A stretch of 64,000 nt of DNA, taken from contig OZ005741.1 of assembly GCA_963930735.1 (NCBI GenBank), positions 317,517,052 through 317,581,051 of the forward strand, given 5' to 3'. The notes below the pieces were generated by a model. The model was given only the letters and a program-made list of their open reading frames with translations. It did no database searches and was not told where the DNA came from. A program made the position numbers and the translations under genes. The stretch's first letter is position 1, and every line of letters starts with the position of its first letter. Shown here piece after piece: positions 10,508 through 21,272 of the stretch. The DNA comes from Dioctria linearis. Its lineage: Eukaryota > Arthropoda > Insecta > Diptera > Asilidae.

Positions 10508-11045
10508 CCCCAAATGTTTGACAAACATGTGTCAAACGTTTGTCAAACATTTGTTAAATGTTGGTCAAACATTTGTCAAACTTTCAAAACTTCTCACTTT
10601 CAACTTTGTCAGTTTTCACAGCTGTGGATAGTGAAAGCTCATTTTTGAATTTTTTAATAATAAAGTCTTAATCATGAACGAGAAATGGAACAAGATATGT
10701 AAATATAATAAGATTAATAGAATTATTAGGTTCTTGCAAAATTTCCATGACCACTGTACTGTAATTTTCTGTCTAAAAATTTTCTGTTCCACCATCTTCT
10801 TTTTCGAAAATTTGACTCAAACGTTGAGGCAAGTACGACGAAAGATGCTGTAATGAACGTTACTTCACTCGGAGAATGCATGATTAAAACTAAACATTTG
10901 GAAAATATTTCTCATACAAATATCCTATCAGATGTTTGACAAATGTTTGACGAACATTTTACAAACATAAGACAAATATTTATCAAACATTTATCAACTG
11001 CCTATAAATTGTTTGTCAAATGTTTTTTTGCGAATGTTTGTTATA
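10508..11045. repeat. Foldback-like repeat built on TTTGTCAAACAT
   Basis: Two clusters of the same word in opposite sense: CATTTGTCAAAC repeats at 10508-10582, and TGTTTGACAAATGTTTGAC with variants at 10930-11045. The roughly 350 bp between has no coding signal. The arrangement suits a non-autonomous inverted-repeat element, but I cannot fix its ends or a target duplication. Confidence 0.5.
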
Positions 11046-11683
11046 TGTGGATGCACCACAAGCCTTGGGATATGAGATTCCATATCGGTTACATTACACG
11101 CGATTTAAGCGATAAGGCGTTTTGCACGATTTTAGAGATTTCAATGATTGCAATCCGACACGTAGAATTAGATAAAGGTGATGGGGTGGCACTACTTTCT
11201 TCTTCGGTCATTTTCTCCACTACGGCCTTGAAATCGCTTATGTCCTTGTTCTGTGAATTTCAGCCATTTGACTTGTTTGAGGCGATTAATTAATTAAAAA
11301 TTTAATTATTTATGTTTTAAAAATTGATTGAGTGTCTTCGCGAAAGAAGATCTACATCGAAGTCCAAGTTTAGAGATGTTATGGGGGCGAGTTGAGTTCA
11401 TCTAACCTAAGAAAGTTAACTCTGTTTGAATGCTATGTTGAGAAAGTAAATGTGGGTTTGATTAATTTTTTATAATTTTTTTTTATTTTATCCTTTCTTA
11501 AAAAAATGTGTAGTACACATTGAAGGCTAGCACCACACTGCCAATAAAAGCAAAAACTTATTTTATTAACAATTTATGATATAAAACTGTACTAATTAGG
11601 TACTCTTTACAAGTCCAAAAGATATTTTCGGAGTTGATATTAATCCTTACAAATGTCCCATCTTAAGACCTATTCACACAATT

Positions 11684-11986
11684 CATCAGGCTTCCGACAG
11701 TCAACCGTCCATCAAAATATTCTGCAATGAACTTGAATCGAACCATTCGCACTATCCGTCACCGACACATCACATAACGATAGTCACCATCAGAAAAACT
11801 TTCGGAGAATATTTTGAGGTCATCAAAATGTCGATGATGAGTCCTGATGGTTCAATGTGAAACTTTGTATCCAATTATTTGTTTTCCATGCGATGGAGGA
11901 AAAATGATGAAAAGATGACAGCGTAGTGTGAATTCAATGAAAATTGCCTGATAGCTGCTGGACGTTTGACTGCCGGAAACTTGATG
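11684..11986. repeat. About 300-bp foldback (MITE-like) element
   Basis: Bases 11684-11739 (CATCAGGCTTCCGACAGTCA...) pair in inverted orientation with 11930-11986 (...TGACTGCCGGAAACTTGATG), about 75% identical by eye, and pairing seems to continue inwards. There is no coding potential. Ends and target duplication are not clear. Confidence 0.55.
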
Positions 11987-12089
11987 GGTAGTCAAAATGA
12001 GGAAGCCTTTTGCATTTTTTGAAAAAAAAAAAAACGAGTTAAACACTGTTGCCCTCAATTGCTTAGAATGGCATCCACTCTCCAAAGCT

Positions 12090-15000
12090 CACGTTTTCCC
12101 TCTCAAATTTCAGCTTGAAATGTAAAACTTTTCCAAAATTTGCCTTATCCACCTAAGTGACTGTCTCAAAAATCTCTTTATTTCATATATTAGTTAGTTA
12201 TTATTTTTATTATTATTATAATTATTTAATTATTTGATGTTATTCGGAGCTACTGCGTTTATTGAGTGTTTTTACACCTAATAGGTACATGTATATCCGT
12301 CATTATCTCAAAATGTGTTAGAACGGATAAGGAGAGTTCTGAAAATGATCTCCTCAAATAGGTCCTATTCATAAAGACCCCACAGGTGGAGCCATTTTGT
12401 CTCCACAATATCAGAACAAATTCTGGTTGAAAAAGTTCCGGTAGGTAGGCATATAAGGTCCTTTTATTTTTCAATTTAACTTATTGATTACATGCTTATT
12501 ACTTTTGATCTGTTATAAATTATTCATTATTTGTGGCATTAAAATAAGTTTTAAATGCATTTCGAATATTCTACACTTTCTCTTGAGCCCGTCTGTTGAA
12601 AATTATGTCTGAAATTAAATTGTCTTCTACGTTTGATGGCGTAGTTATTTATATTTGTAGAAGAACAGAACTATCACTGCCTTCCAAATCTATTATTATT
12701 CTGTACTGCAGTTGTACTCTAAATACCTGCAGATTAATTTCTATGGAAATTACAACCGAAACTATATAAAAACAAATTACGAATTGTCACTGTAGCGATT
12801 ATCGCTAAAGTCGCTAATAATGGCATCACATATCATATGTTGTTGAAATCTTTGAAGCATATGAAATCGATTATCGTTTGAGTTAAAAGAAGAGTCTTAA
12901 CCCCATCGGTAACTGGCAAATTCGAAATCGTCCTCCCTCAAAAGTAAAGGACAAAACGGACTTATAGATAAACCCTAGACTGCAGAGTACGAACCAAACG
13001 ATGGAGAGCCAAAATTTGGCCAAGTAAGTTTTATAGTTTTAGGGAAACCAAGAACAAAAGAAAAAAATGGATAAAAATTTAAAAAATATCGATAGGATCC
13101 GCTAGGCCAACCTGCAAGCACTCGCGGGATTGTAGGAAATTCCTGTTGTCATATAGTGTTTTGACTTGATCGCCATTAACAGCTCCATGTAGAACAAGTG
13201 AATGGTAGACTTGACCAGGGGGCGGATTCTGTAAAACTTCCTAACTCTCAATTCGCGATTCTCTAAGATACTTGGGAGTTAGGAAAAGTGCGAATCATCC
13301 GGGATGATAAAGGTTATCACTTTTTGTTGTAGAGAGTTGAACTTGTTTTATATTCAAGGACATGTTTCTGTTACCTTCCAACGTTGAGATAAATTGATTT
13401 TTTTTATATGGGTAGTTTTTGAGGGATGTACGAGGGTAGGTTTTTTCGAGCTTTTCAGTTATAACGGGAGAACGGATAGAAGGAGAAGAATGTATGTGGT
13501 ATCGAACGAAATGGGAGCCTAGGGCCAACATGATAGATGGAGGAAATAGGGCGGGGAGGGTGCGGAGATAAAAATGAGAGCAGATTAACGGAAATTAAAA
13601 AAAAACAATTGTAGGAGTTGCAATAAGCGAGATGTTACTTTGGTAATTGGGTGTACATGGATATTAAAGGCTATATCTTATTTCAATTAACGGTAATTTG
13701 CAGGCTTGAGGGGGCTTGGTGGTAAATTTTTTGTTGCAATATTGGTTGGCGCATTGGGCGGTTTTCCGATGGATTTGGGGTTTTGAGTGCAAAAATATAG
13801 GTGAAAATGTTGTAGTGGGTTGTCCAGTCCAAAATACTTCATGTTTGGTATCAAATTAAAAAGAGAGGAGAGAGAATTCGAGTGGTGTAGTTTGTTTTGT
13901 TTGTCTTAACGTATTAGCTAACTTTTTACCACACAAAAACCGGTTTTTTGAAGTTGGGTCATATACACCCCAGTTCCTATATTTTGCATATATTTCCTGC
14001 GTTTTTTGTTTCACATCCATTACTTGTGAACATTTTTCTTATGACAAGTAAATTTCCACGACTTACCAGTTTTTCGCAATGAGGAGTTGAAAATATGTGC
14101 ATTTTTGTACCAAAAAACGGCCATTACTTCACCTGAAAAAGGACTGATTTCCTTAGGTATCTCCAAAACCATTTATCGGAATCAAAAACTAATTGTATTT
14201 AAAATTTAGATGCACATTCATCTTATATACAAGCTTTAACGTGCATATTTAATATAGCGTTTCTTTTGTACTGGAAGACAACCAAATTGACCATTTTCGC
14301 GTGATCTAAAATTTTTAGTGGGTAACTTGAGACACCAAAATCCACATTTCTCTGTAAGTATTGCATGGATGCCATAATATGTTTTTGTAAATATAGTCAG
14401 GATATGCGGTGAATCCATAATTTAATTTGGAGATTTTTAGGTAAGTATATACAGCCGAGAGTTTTGCCGAGTGGAATAAAGAGTTTCGTAATTCTCAATG
14501 CAAATTCCCCGTATTACAGAATTCCAAGTGGAGAGTTAAGTGTCAAAAGAACTCTCATCTGCACAACTTGACAACTCTCCGTGTTAGTGAAACCATCCGC
14601 AGAGGTCCATGGCGTAAAAATAAAGCTGACTGAGTGCTGATACCGACGAAGCTAAAGCATATTCTAAATTCTATGAAATATATAAATGACAAATTCAATA
14701 AGAAATATTATTTGTTTTAAAATTGAACTGAACATGGCTAGTGTTATATCTGAAAATCAGATATAACCATTTTTCATTATTTCTAACCATTTTCCTTTAT
14801 ACATAATTCAATTTTACGAAATTCTTAATATAATTGTGAAATTCTTAGTTACGATATTTAATTTTTCAAAATTTCGTTATTGCGAAATGCATATTTACGC
14901 ATAGATCGAAATTCAATACGTTGAATTTTTCCCCCATCATCAACACAGAATATATTCTTATGAGTATAATCATAAAAATCTCCTTAGGAATAATCATAAA

Positions 15001-15225
15001 CAATTCTCCTGAAATGAAATCTTAAGCTTTTAAATGTCAATGTAAACAAAACTCATGATTCAAAATCTTAATCAAATGCCCAAGTGTTCAGATAAGCAAA
15101 TATCTAATAAACAACCTAAGCCATTAAGTAAAAGCTCAGTGTTTAAAAGTTAGCAATCTTCCAGCTGAGGTAACTTACATCTAGATGTGAAAAAATCGCA
15201 AAAAAGCGGTCGAATTAAAACGAGC
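12090..15225. other. Anonymous AT-rich DNA with small inverted motifs
   Basis: No gene is recognised. Short inverted words occur near 13240-13290 (CCTAACTC / GAGTTAGG) and 14520-14590 (AGAGTT / AACTCTC). They could be the ends of a degenerate 1.4-kb repeat, but I cannot align the two sides convincingly. Confidence 0.4.
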
Positions 15226-15253
15226 TAATGGCCCTTTTACAGGATATATATAT

Positions 15254-15627
15254 TGTTACGAGCGTGGCCTTAGTTCTGTATTTAAAACACAATATTTCAG
15301 ATATCATTAACAAGTTCTTTCTTTTATTTAACTTCACTATTTACTTTTATAACATTTACAAACAATTATCAAATCAACTCTTTATAGTTTTCTCTAGTAC
15401 TGTATTTCTAATTATAGCAATCCAAATACTTTACTTCGTTCACTTCACTGACTGAAATAAAACTCCGCCTCCTGGATGTGAGAGCCCCGTATTTATACTC
15501 TACGAATTATCCTATAACCTTCCTGAATATTCCGTTCTCCGAACCCAAAGTTTACTAAGATGACACTAACCTAAAGTTGTTTGTATTTCCAACAGATGTC
15601 GCTTGTGTCACCTTGTGGCGCGTAACA
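15254..15627 (-). mobile_element. Solo LTR with ATAT target duplication
   Basis: A 374-bp unit has inverted ends TGTTACG...CGTAACA (TG/CA rule) and is flanked by ATAT at 15250-15253 and 15628-15631. Read on the minus strand it has a TATA box (TATAAATACGGGG near 15490), as expected for a Gypsy-type LTR promoter. No PBS, PPT or coding sequence lies next to it, so it is a solo LTR left by recombination between two LTRs. Confidence 0.75.
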
Positions 15628-15639
15628 ATATACATTCTG

Positions 15640-16590
15640 TCTCTCTCTTGCTGTATTATTTCCACATTGATTCTTCGCAATGATAACTCTCTTTGGTTGA
15701 ATAAAAAGCTAAAGAGCTTTCAAAAAGTGATCCGGGTTTATATGGACATTTTCTTATTTAGTTGTAAGTTGTCTCAGCTTCCAGTAAACAATAGGATCCG
15801 AATTTTAAGCTAGCACAAGCAGTCAAAGATAAATGTGTTCCCAATAAACAAAGAGTTGAGCCCAAGTGTTTAAGATAAACAAATTCCTAATAAACACGCG
15901 TCTCAAATTTCAAAATAACGTTGTTGTTTAAGCACAGTATTGATCTAGGATAAATTAATCACGTATCAAATGATTGACCAATAGGAAATCGAATTTGAAT
16001 ATTGATCGTATGACTAATTGGGAACCATCCAATAGGAAAGCGACTTTAAATTCTCCCAAACAATATCCCTGCTACTAGTAGGGATCACGAAACTTCGATT
16101 AAGAAATTCGTCCTTATAAAAATGGAAGTGCTAATCTGAGGAACTCAATTATCGAGTACCAATTATCAAGTCAATTATTAAGTGAGAAGTTATCAAAAGT
16201 CAGTGCATTCAGTTTCTACTGTCAGTTTGTGAAATTGAGATTGAGCAAATAAAGAGTTTATGAAAAATAATAAAGTGAAATAAAATTGTATTAAAGATAT
16301 AAAAAGGGGTTTGTGAAAGAGTTTATGTAAATAAATAATAATAATATCAAACAGATTTAAGTGCAATAAATGTTAATAAACATTGTTTGAGGTTAATAAA
16401 TGTAAATTAAGTTTGTCAAAGAAGGTTGTAACTGGAATAACACCTAAAAAAACGAGGGTTATAAAATTAATATAAATCTCACAAGTACTTCAATGTAATC
16501 AAATGTTACTCACTAAGCAAACAATTTCTCCACTTAATCATAAGGTTCTTTGTTATTGAATTCCCCTAGCTGTAACTCTTCACTTCTCAT
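15640..16590. other. AT-rich DNA, possible decayed LTR/leader
   Basis: No gene is seen. TATAAAA at about 16116 followed by A-rich, T-poor sequence with several AATAAA words resembles the promoter and leader of an LTR element. I find no matching second copy or defined ends. Confidence 0.3.
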
Positions 16591-16729
16591 TGTTATTCAA
16601 TTATATAGATAGCGTAAGACTCCTCGTAAGCACAACAAAATGTCCTTCAAAATAAGTATACATGAGCCAGTCACTAAAAAAAAAATGAATTAAAAATGTA
16701 CTAATTATAACGTAAGTAAAAAGAAAAAC

Positions 16730-16890
16730 TAGACAAATAACATAAACATGTACCAAGTCGCGGCCTCGCGCAAACTGTCTAAGCAACTGATCGCTGCCCA
16801 GATGGCATAGAAGCCGTGGGCCTAAAACATTGTGTGCAATTATACATAGGCTTAATCTTAAGTTTTAAGTAAAAGCATATAATGTTACAA

Positions 16891-16921
<31 letters not shown>

Positions 16922-16925
16922 ATTA
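16730..16925 (+). mobile_element. 3' end of a non-LTR element with (AAAT)n tail
   Basis: A short unit (CGCGGCCTCGCG, then GATGGCATAGAAGCCG) leads into a perfect tetranucleotide run of AAAT/TAAA at about 16890-16925. Simple-repeat tails like this end many Jockey-type retroposons, so I read it as a severely 5'-truncated copy in plus orientation. Confidence 0.45.
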
Positions 16926-16949
16926 AATGTTAATCAAAACTTTTAATAA

Positions 16950-17185
16950 AAATAGGCCAAGTGTGAATCGAACTCGCACACGAAGGGTTCCGTACCATCG
17001 TACAAATTTAACACTATGTATTATTATTTATTATTATTTGTTGTTTAGCGGCAATAGAAATACACACTCTGTGAAAATTTCAACTGACCACCTGTTACGG
17101 TTCATGAGATACAGCCCGGTGACAGACAGACGGACGGATGGACGGACATCGGAGACTTAGTAATAGGGTATCAGTTTTTTATCCT
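16950..17185 (+). repeat. Dispersed insect repeat with GGACGGAC block
   Basis: The pattern GGCCAAGTGTGAATCGAACT, GAAGGGTTCCGTACCAT, GAAAATTTCAACTG, GGTTCATGAGATACAGCC, (GACG/GGAC)n, CTTAGTAATAGGG is one I remember as a common interspersed repeat of Lepidoptera and some other insects. It is non-coding. The family attribution is from memory and unchecked. Confidence 0.5.
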
Positions 17186-17239
17186 ATGGGTAAGGTGATA
17201 ATTAATAAACTGGTAAAAACCTGTATAATAAAAAACTGG

Positions 17240-17387
17240 TGTCAGATGTAATATAATATTTAATACTGGTACTTGGGTTTTCAAGAATCAGTAACAGAGA
17301 ACTGAAATACATGTTCGAGACCCGGTATTGATACTGAAACTTGTATTCGTACCTATACTTGGAATTTTACAGCTCTGAATTGGGGCG
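17240..17387. repeat. Third copy of the AGTACC-rich repeat family
   Basis: Contains ACTGGTACTTGG, CTTGTATTCGTACC and ends TTTACAGCTCTGAATTGG. This resembles the outer end of the right arm near 7915-7940 (TTACAGGTCTGAATCGG). It is degenerate. Confidence 0.4.
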
Positions 17388-17545
17388 TCCTCGATAGCTC
17401 AGTTGGTAAGCTTGCTTGCTACCATCTCCGAGGTGGGTGGGTTCGAAACATACTTCGACACAGTCTTGTGCCTTTTCCCCATTGTTATATTTCTTTTTTA
17501 CGTACCTTCGTGTTGTCTGGGTACAATAAATATCCAAAACACTTT
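17388..17545 (+). repeat. tRNA-derived SINE-like unit
   Basis: The head has pol III promoter words at tRNA spacing: A box TAGCTCAGTTGG at about 17395 and B box GGTTCGAAA at about 17430. The sequence between folds poorly into a tRNA and the ends do not form an acceptor stem, so it is not a functional tRNA gene. It ends in a run of T near 17540. I see only one copy in the window. Confidence 0.5.
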
Positions 17546-17555
17546 TTTTTTTTTA

Positions 17556-17815
17556 CTTTTGTTTAAAATTAGAACATAAACTTTTTATCTTTATTTAAGA
17601 GTAGAACTTAAACTTTTCTCTCTTTATTTAAAATCGGAACGTGAACTTTTTATCTTTATTGAAAATTAGAACATAAACTTTTTTCTCTTCCTTTAAAATT
17701 AGAACATAAACTTTTCTCTCTTTATTTAAAATCGGAACGTGAACTTTTTATCTTTATTGAAAATTAGAACATAAACTTTTTTCTCTTCCTTTAAAATTAG
17801 AACATAAACTAAACT
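17556..17815. repeat. Tandem array, about 33-bp unit, three-unit higher order
   Basis: About eight units of the type (A)AAATTAGAACATAAACTTT, 32-34 bp long. Three sub-types (AAAATCGGAACGTGAAC and two AAAATTAGAACATAAAC forms) alternate to give a 98-99 bp higher-order period. It lies where the far end of the copy 1 3' LTR should be, and the middle LTR has no equivalent array. Confidence 0.8.
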
Positions 17816-18560
17816 TCCGTTTACTAACTACTTTTCACCGATTAATTTTATTTTGATTTTCGAGAAACTAAAACCGCCGAGGTAGCCGCGCCAAAATCCA
17901 AAAACCAACTCTTTTCAACTATTTTAAAAACCAACTCTTGCTCCCGCACCCGAGATTGCGCCGCTTTTTCGTTTCTCATTCAACTCCCTTCTTGATCACA
18001 TTCATCGTGATCAAGAGCCGTTGTTCAGGATAGAAAATGCTAAATTGCATTTTCTTATCCTGAGAAAATTTTACTTTTTCAATTCTGGACTTGTTCAAAC
18101 ATGTCCAGAATTATTCGCGTTGAACGATGGCTTCAAAAATGTAATCTTACACTTTTTAAAACATCAGCCACCGTTTGAAATCGCGACGCGCCTATACATA
18201 CAATGCATTTATGCTGCGCGCGTTTCTTATCGCGAAAACTTTTTTCGTAATATGTATGTACGTATGTACATACACGTTGTATTTTTCGCGACAAATCGTA
18301 CTGAAGGTGCGATTTGCTTTTTGATTTCTTTTTTAATTAAATTGAGTCGTTTTATGAGAAAAATTTATGGTATGTGAGGAAAATTGCTGATGCAATTTTC
18401 TTTGCCCATTTAAGAGATAAGCTAACCATGTTTTAAGCATGATTAGCTTATGTGAAAAATTAATGAATATAATTTTTATTTTCTGCCCTTTTTCAGGTTT
18501 TATACGAAAAATTCTATTTCTTCTTTATATGAAAATTCTGTTACTTTAGGTATATAACAC
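17816..18560 (-). repeat. 3' LTR of errantivirus copy 1 (incomplete)
   Basis: Aligns with the middle LTR (27769-28926) from the element-sense start TGTTATATACC at 18560 down to about 17905. It shares the stem-loops at 17991-18015, 18292-18316 and 18418-18450, but has several large gaps relative to the middle LTR. The other end (the U5 side with TTAAGATTAACG) is missing; the tandem array and SINE-like unit lie there instead. Confidence 0.7.
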
Positions 18561-18616
18561 TCCTTCCCCCTGAGAAAAAGAGAATTATTCTTTGAAGAGG
18601 AATAATTCTCAGGGGA
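18561..18616 (-). promoter_or_regulatory. Polypurine tract and adjoining hairpin, copy 1
   Basis: Next to the LTR start the minus strand has a purine run (CTCAGGGGGAAGGAG), the expected primer for plus-strand DNA synthesis. It lies in a stem-loop: GAGAATTATTC pairs with GAATAATTCTC, and the CCCC and GGGG runs on either side extend the pairing so that the tract itself is in the stem. The same structure is at 28927-28990. Confidence 0.65.
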
Positions 18617-19308
18617 AGTTGTTGTTGGTGCGTTTTTGGTGGCTGGGTCTTGCTCTTGCTGTGCACAAATATACATATGCATGTATATATTTTTTTTTTT
18701 GGTTGTTTTTACAGGAATTTTTTTTTGTGTAATTTAGTGTACGGTTTCCTTAATCCTATTATCTAACTCTTTTTACTTATTTATTTATTTATTTATAGCT
18801 ACTTTTAAAGCCTATTTTCGCTTTACTTTTTATTTTATGTGTATATCTAATGTCTTTTAATTTTTTCTTGGTTGTCTTGTTATTATTTTTTTTTCTATTA
18901 TTATTATTTTCTATTTTTCTATTTATAATTCTAGTACCTTAACTTTTCAGTTTATATCTATTAGTATAACTTAGTTATGTATGTTATTTTATTTTAATAT
19001 CTTATTGGCTAGTTAATTATTCTTTTGTGCTGCTCAATGTTACTAATTATTTATATACTTATTATTAAAATTTGATTATGTTTTAACTGGTTATATTTTT
19101 GTTTTAGTTCTCTTATATTTTGTTTTTCTTTCTTTGATTTTCTTAATTCCTAGAGTTTTGTTTGTATCTTTTGAAATATATTTTCTATCTCCTAATATCT
19201 AGGTTTTATTTCACTTATTTGCTATCAGCCAGTGTAGTAAAAGGAGAGGGACTGTGCTTGTAACAGGAGAATGGGACGGGGCCAACCAACGAGTATATAT
19301 CTTTTTGA
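18617..19308 (-). other. A-rich 3' non-coding region of copy 1
   Basis: About 690 bp between the env stop and the polypurine tract, strongly T-rich on the plus strand (A-rich in element sense). No ORF of note. It resembles 31000-31590 of copy 2 only in composition and in the about 90 bp next to env. Confidence 0.6.
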
Positions 19309-21159
19309 TTATACTACTTGTATAGATCTCGCTCTGTGGAGACTTTGAGTACGTTTTAGCTTTTCTTGGGGTGTTGCGTAAACCGGTTCCATGGGAACGT
19401 TTTCAGCTGTAGGCTGTTGTCTGCGTTTAGCAATCCATGCCATGAATGCCGGGACGATATATTTTGCTAATGCCACCACTGATATAAGTAGCAACAAGAG
19501 TCCTGTCATTGATAGGGATGTAATAGAGAGTATATGAGGAATCTTGGCCTTTGGTCCAAAGTGGATGCTGTTCACTTTGGTACGGATTTCGTCTAGAGAT
19601 TTTGTATCTAGGTGGATACGTTGGTTTGTATCATCTCCGAGGAGTAACGTTGGTTGTTTATCAAGGTTTTTAGGAGCGGATATCTTGGACATATATTCTG
19701 CCAATTCCTCTTGCGTTTCGTTTGTGCCTGGGAAGTAGGTTGGTTGGAAAACTTTTAGCGGATGTAGATTTTCTGCTTCGTAATACAGAGTGTGAGACCC
19801 TATTTGCAAGGAACATGGTTCGTTGACTGTCATGATTCCTTGTCCTGCGAGACGATGAGTGAGTAACTGTTGAGTACAAGTTATATGTACTATAGTGGTT
19901 TCGGTTAAGGAGTACAGCTACGAATTTGGTCTATTGAGCTTAATTATTGTATCTCTTGGGGGAATTTGAGCTCTGATGCTACACTGTGGGCGTTCGCCCA
20001 GCGGGTTGAGTAAAAGTTTAATAACACATTCATCTGTTTTTGTAGCCTTGGTGAGTGGTGTGTTCAGCTTACCTACCCACGTATCTTCATTGATTCCTTT
20101 TGAAATTTTTTTGAAAGATCTCAGGTTTTCTGGCTTCAACAGCAGAAATTCCTGGGTCTGTATTTGACTTGCCACATGGGAAAATTCGATATCAGGTATT
20201 ATTCAGTGGTCTGAATCCAGCCGTATGGGAAAACATCTAATCTGTTGGATTTTCATCTTGGGAATATTAAATATGGGAAGTTTGACTCGGATAACTAATT
20301 TGTCCTGCAACAAATGTGTCTTAACATCTGCTGTTTGATACAGAACTGACAAACAGTCCTGTAGATTGGGACAAGTGGAGTGAGATTTGTGATAAATCTC
20401 TAGCAAATGATTTGGGGAAATTAAAAGTGGATGAATTTGAATATTTCTACTGGACACTATTATGTCCAGTAGAGCTTGTTGTCTAAATTCCAACTCTATC
20501 ATTTGTAGTGTCAGACTAGAGACAATTTTTTGTCTTATTTGGTGGGCTGTCAACTCGTCTGTTGAGTTCCGCAGATTGTTAATCTGGTTGGTTATCTGAC
20601 GCTGTCGTTCAGACAGGGAAGATAGGGGTTTCTGAATTTGTTCAAACGTGGTTTTTATTACGCTGATCTGTTGTTTTTCCAGATCAGCTAAGGTTTGAGT
20701 ATTTACCTCTAATTCGCTTAGTCGGCTGTACACCTCTTGTTTGTTTCCACTATCCATGGTATCGAAAAGATAATGCATCGCATTTCCAATTCCATCGAAG
20801 ATGGATCGGGGCTTGCGCGATTTGGGCACAGCTTCCCTAATAACACTGGTACGCCTATTGATATTTTCCATTAGGGCGTGTATATGTTTTGTCTGTAGCG
20901 TACAAAGGTCCTGTATAGAAGACCCATTTCCACACAATTGGTGTACGTAGTGTTCCGCTCGTTCTGCTAGTCGCGTCTGATTTTCCAACTCGGCCAGATC
21001 TAACTCAGTGATGATGCTCCAAGTGTCGTGGTAAACTGATAGGCTTCCAAGATCCTCAAATAGTACTCCCGTATTATTTAGGGGCGTTATAGAGTAAGGT
21101 TCCTCCGCGAGGGCTCCTATTATGAGCAGGAATAGTCCGTGGAAAATGATGGACTGCAT
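19309..21159 (-). pseudogene. env: env of copy 1, two in-frame stops
   Basis: Errantivirus envelope gene, collinear with the open copy at 31599-33449 at an offset of exactly 12,290 bp and with no indels. The frame begins at 21159 with a hydrophobic signal peptide. It is interrupted by TGA at 20203-20205 (Ser codon in copy 2) and TAG at 19918-19920 (Trp codon in copy 2). Both are single-base changes. The furin-type site, coiled-coil-prone region and C-terminal membrane segment remain recognisable. As it stands it encodes a secreted N-terminal fragment at most. Confidence 0.9.
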
Positions 21160-21272
21160 TGTTATCTAGGAGAGGATAGGATAGGGTATTAAAATGGGTT
21201 TTTATTTGACTTTATAGCTTACATGCTATTATATATGTGTCTTTGAATTACTTAAATTATATTGACACCATG

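Noticed and set aside
10943..11293. 116-codon plus-strand frame
   Set aside because: Its first third is the TTTGTCAAACAT repeat and the rest shows no recognisable domain.
13200..14610. A 1.4-kb transposon bounded by GGCGGATTCTGTAA-like ends
   Set aside because: The two sides match only over a few bases and I cannot define ends or a target duplication.
15228..15813. Plus-strand frames of 75 and 78 codons
   Set aside because: They run across the solo LTR and its borders and are hydrophobic only because the DNA is T-rich.
17388..17465. Possible functional tRNA gene
   Set aside because: A and B boxes are present, but acceptor and anticodon arms do not pair properly and the tail is T-rich; better seen as a SINE-like unit.
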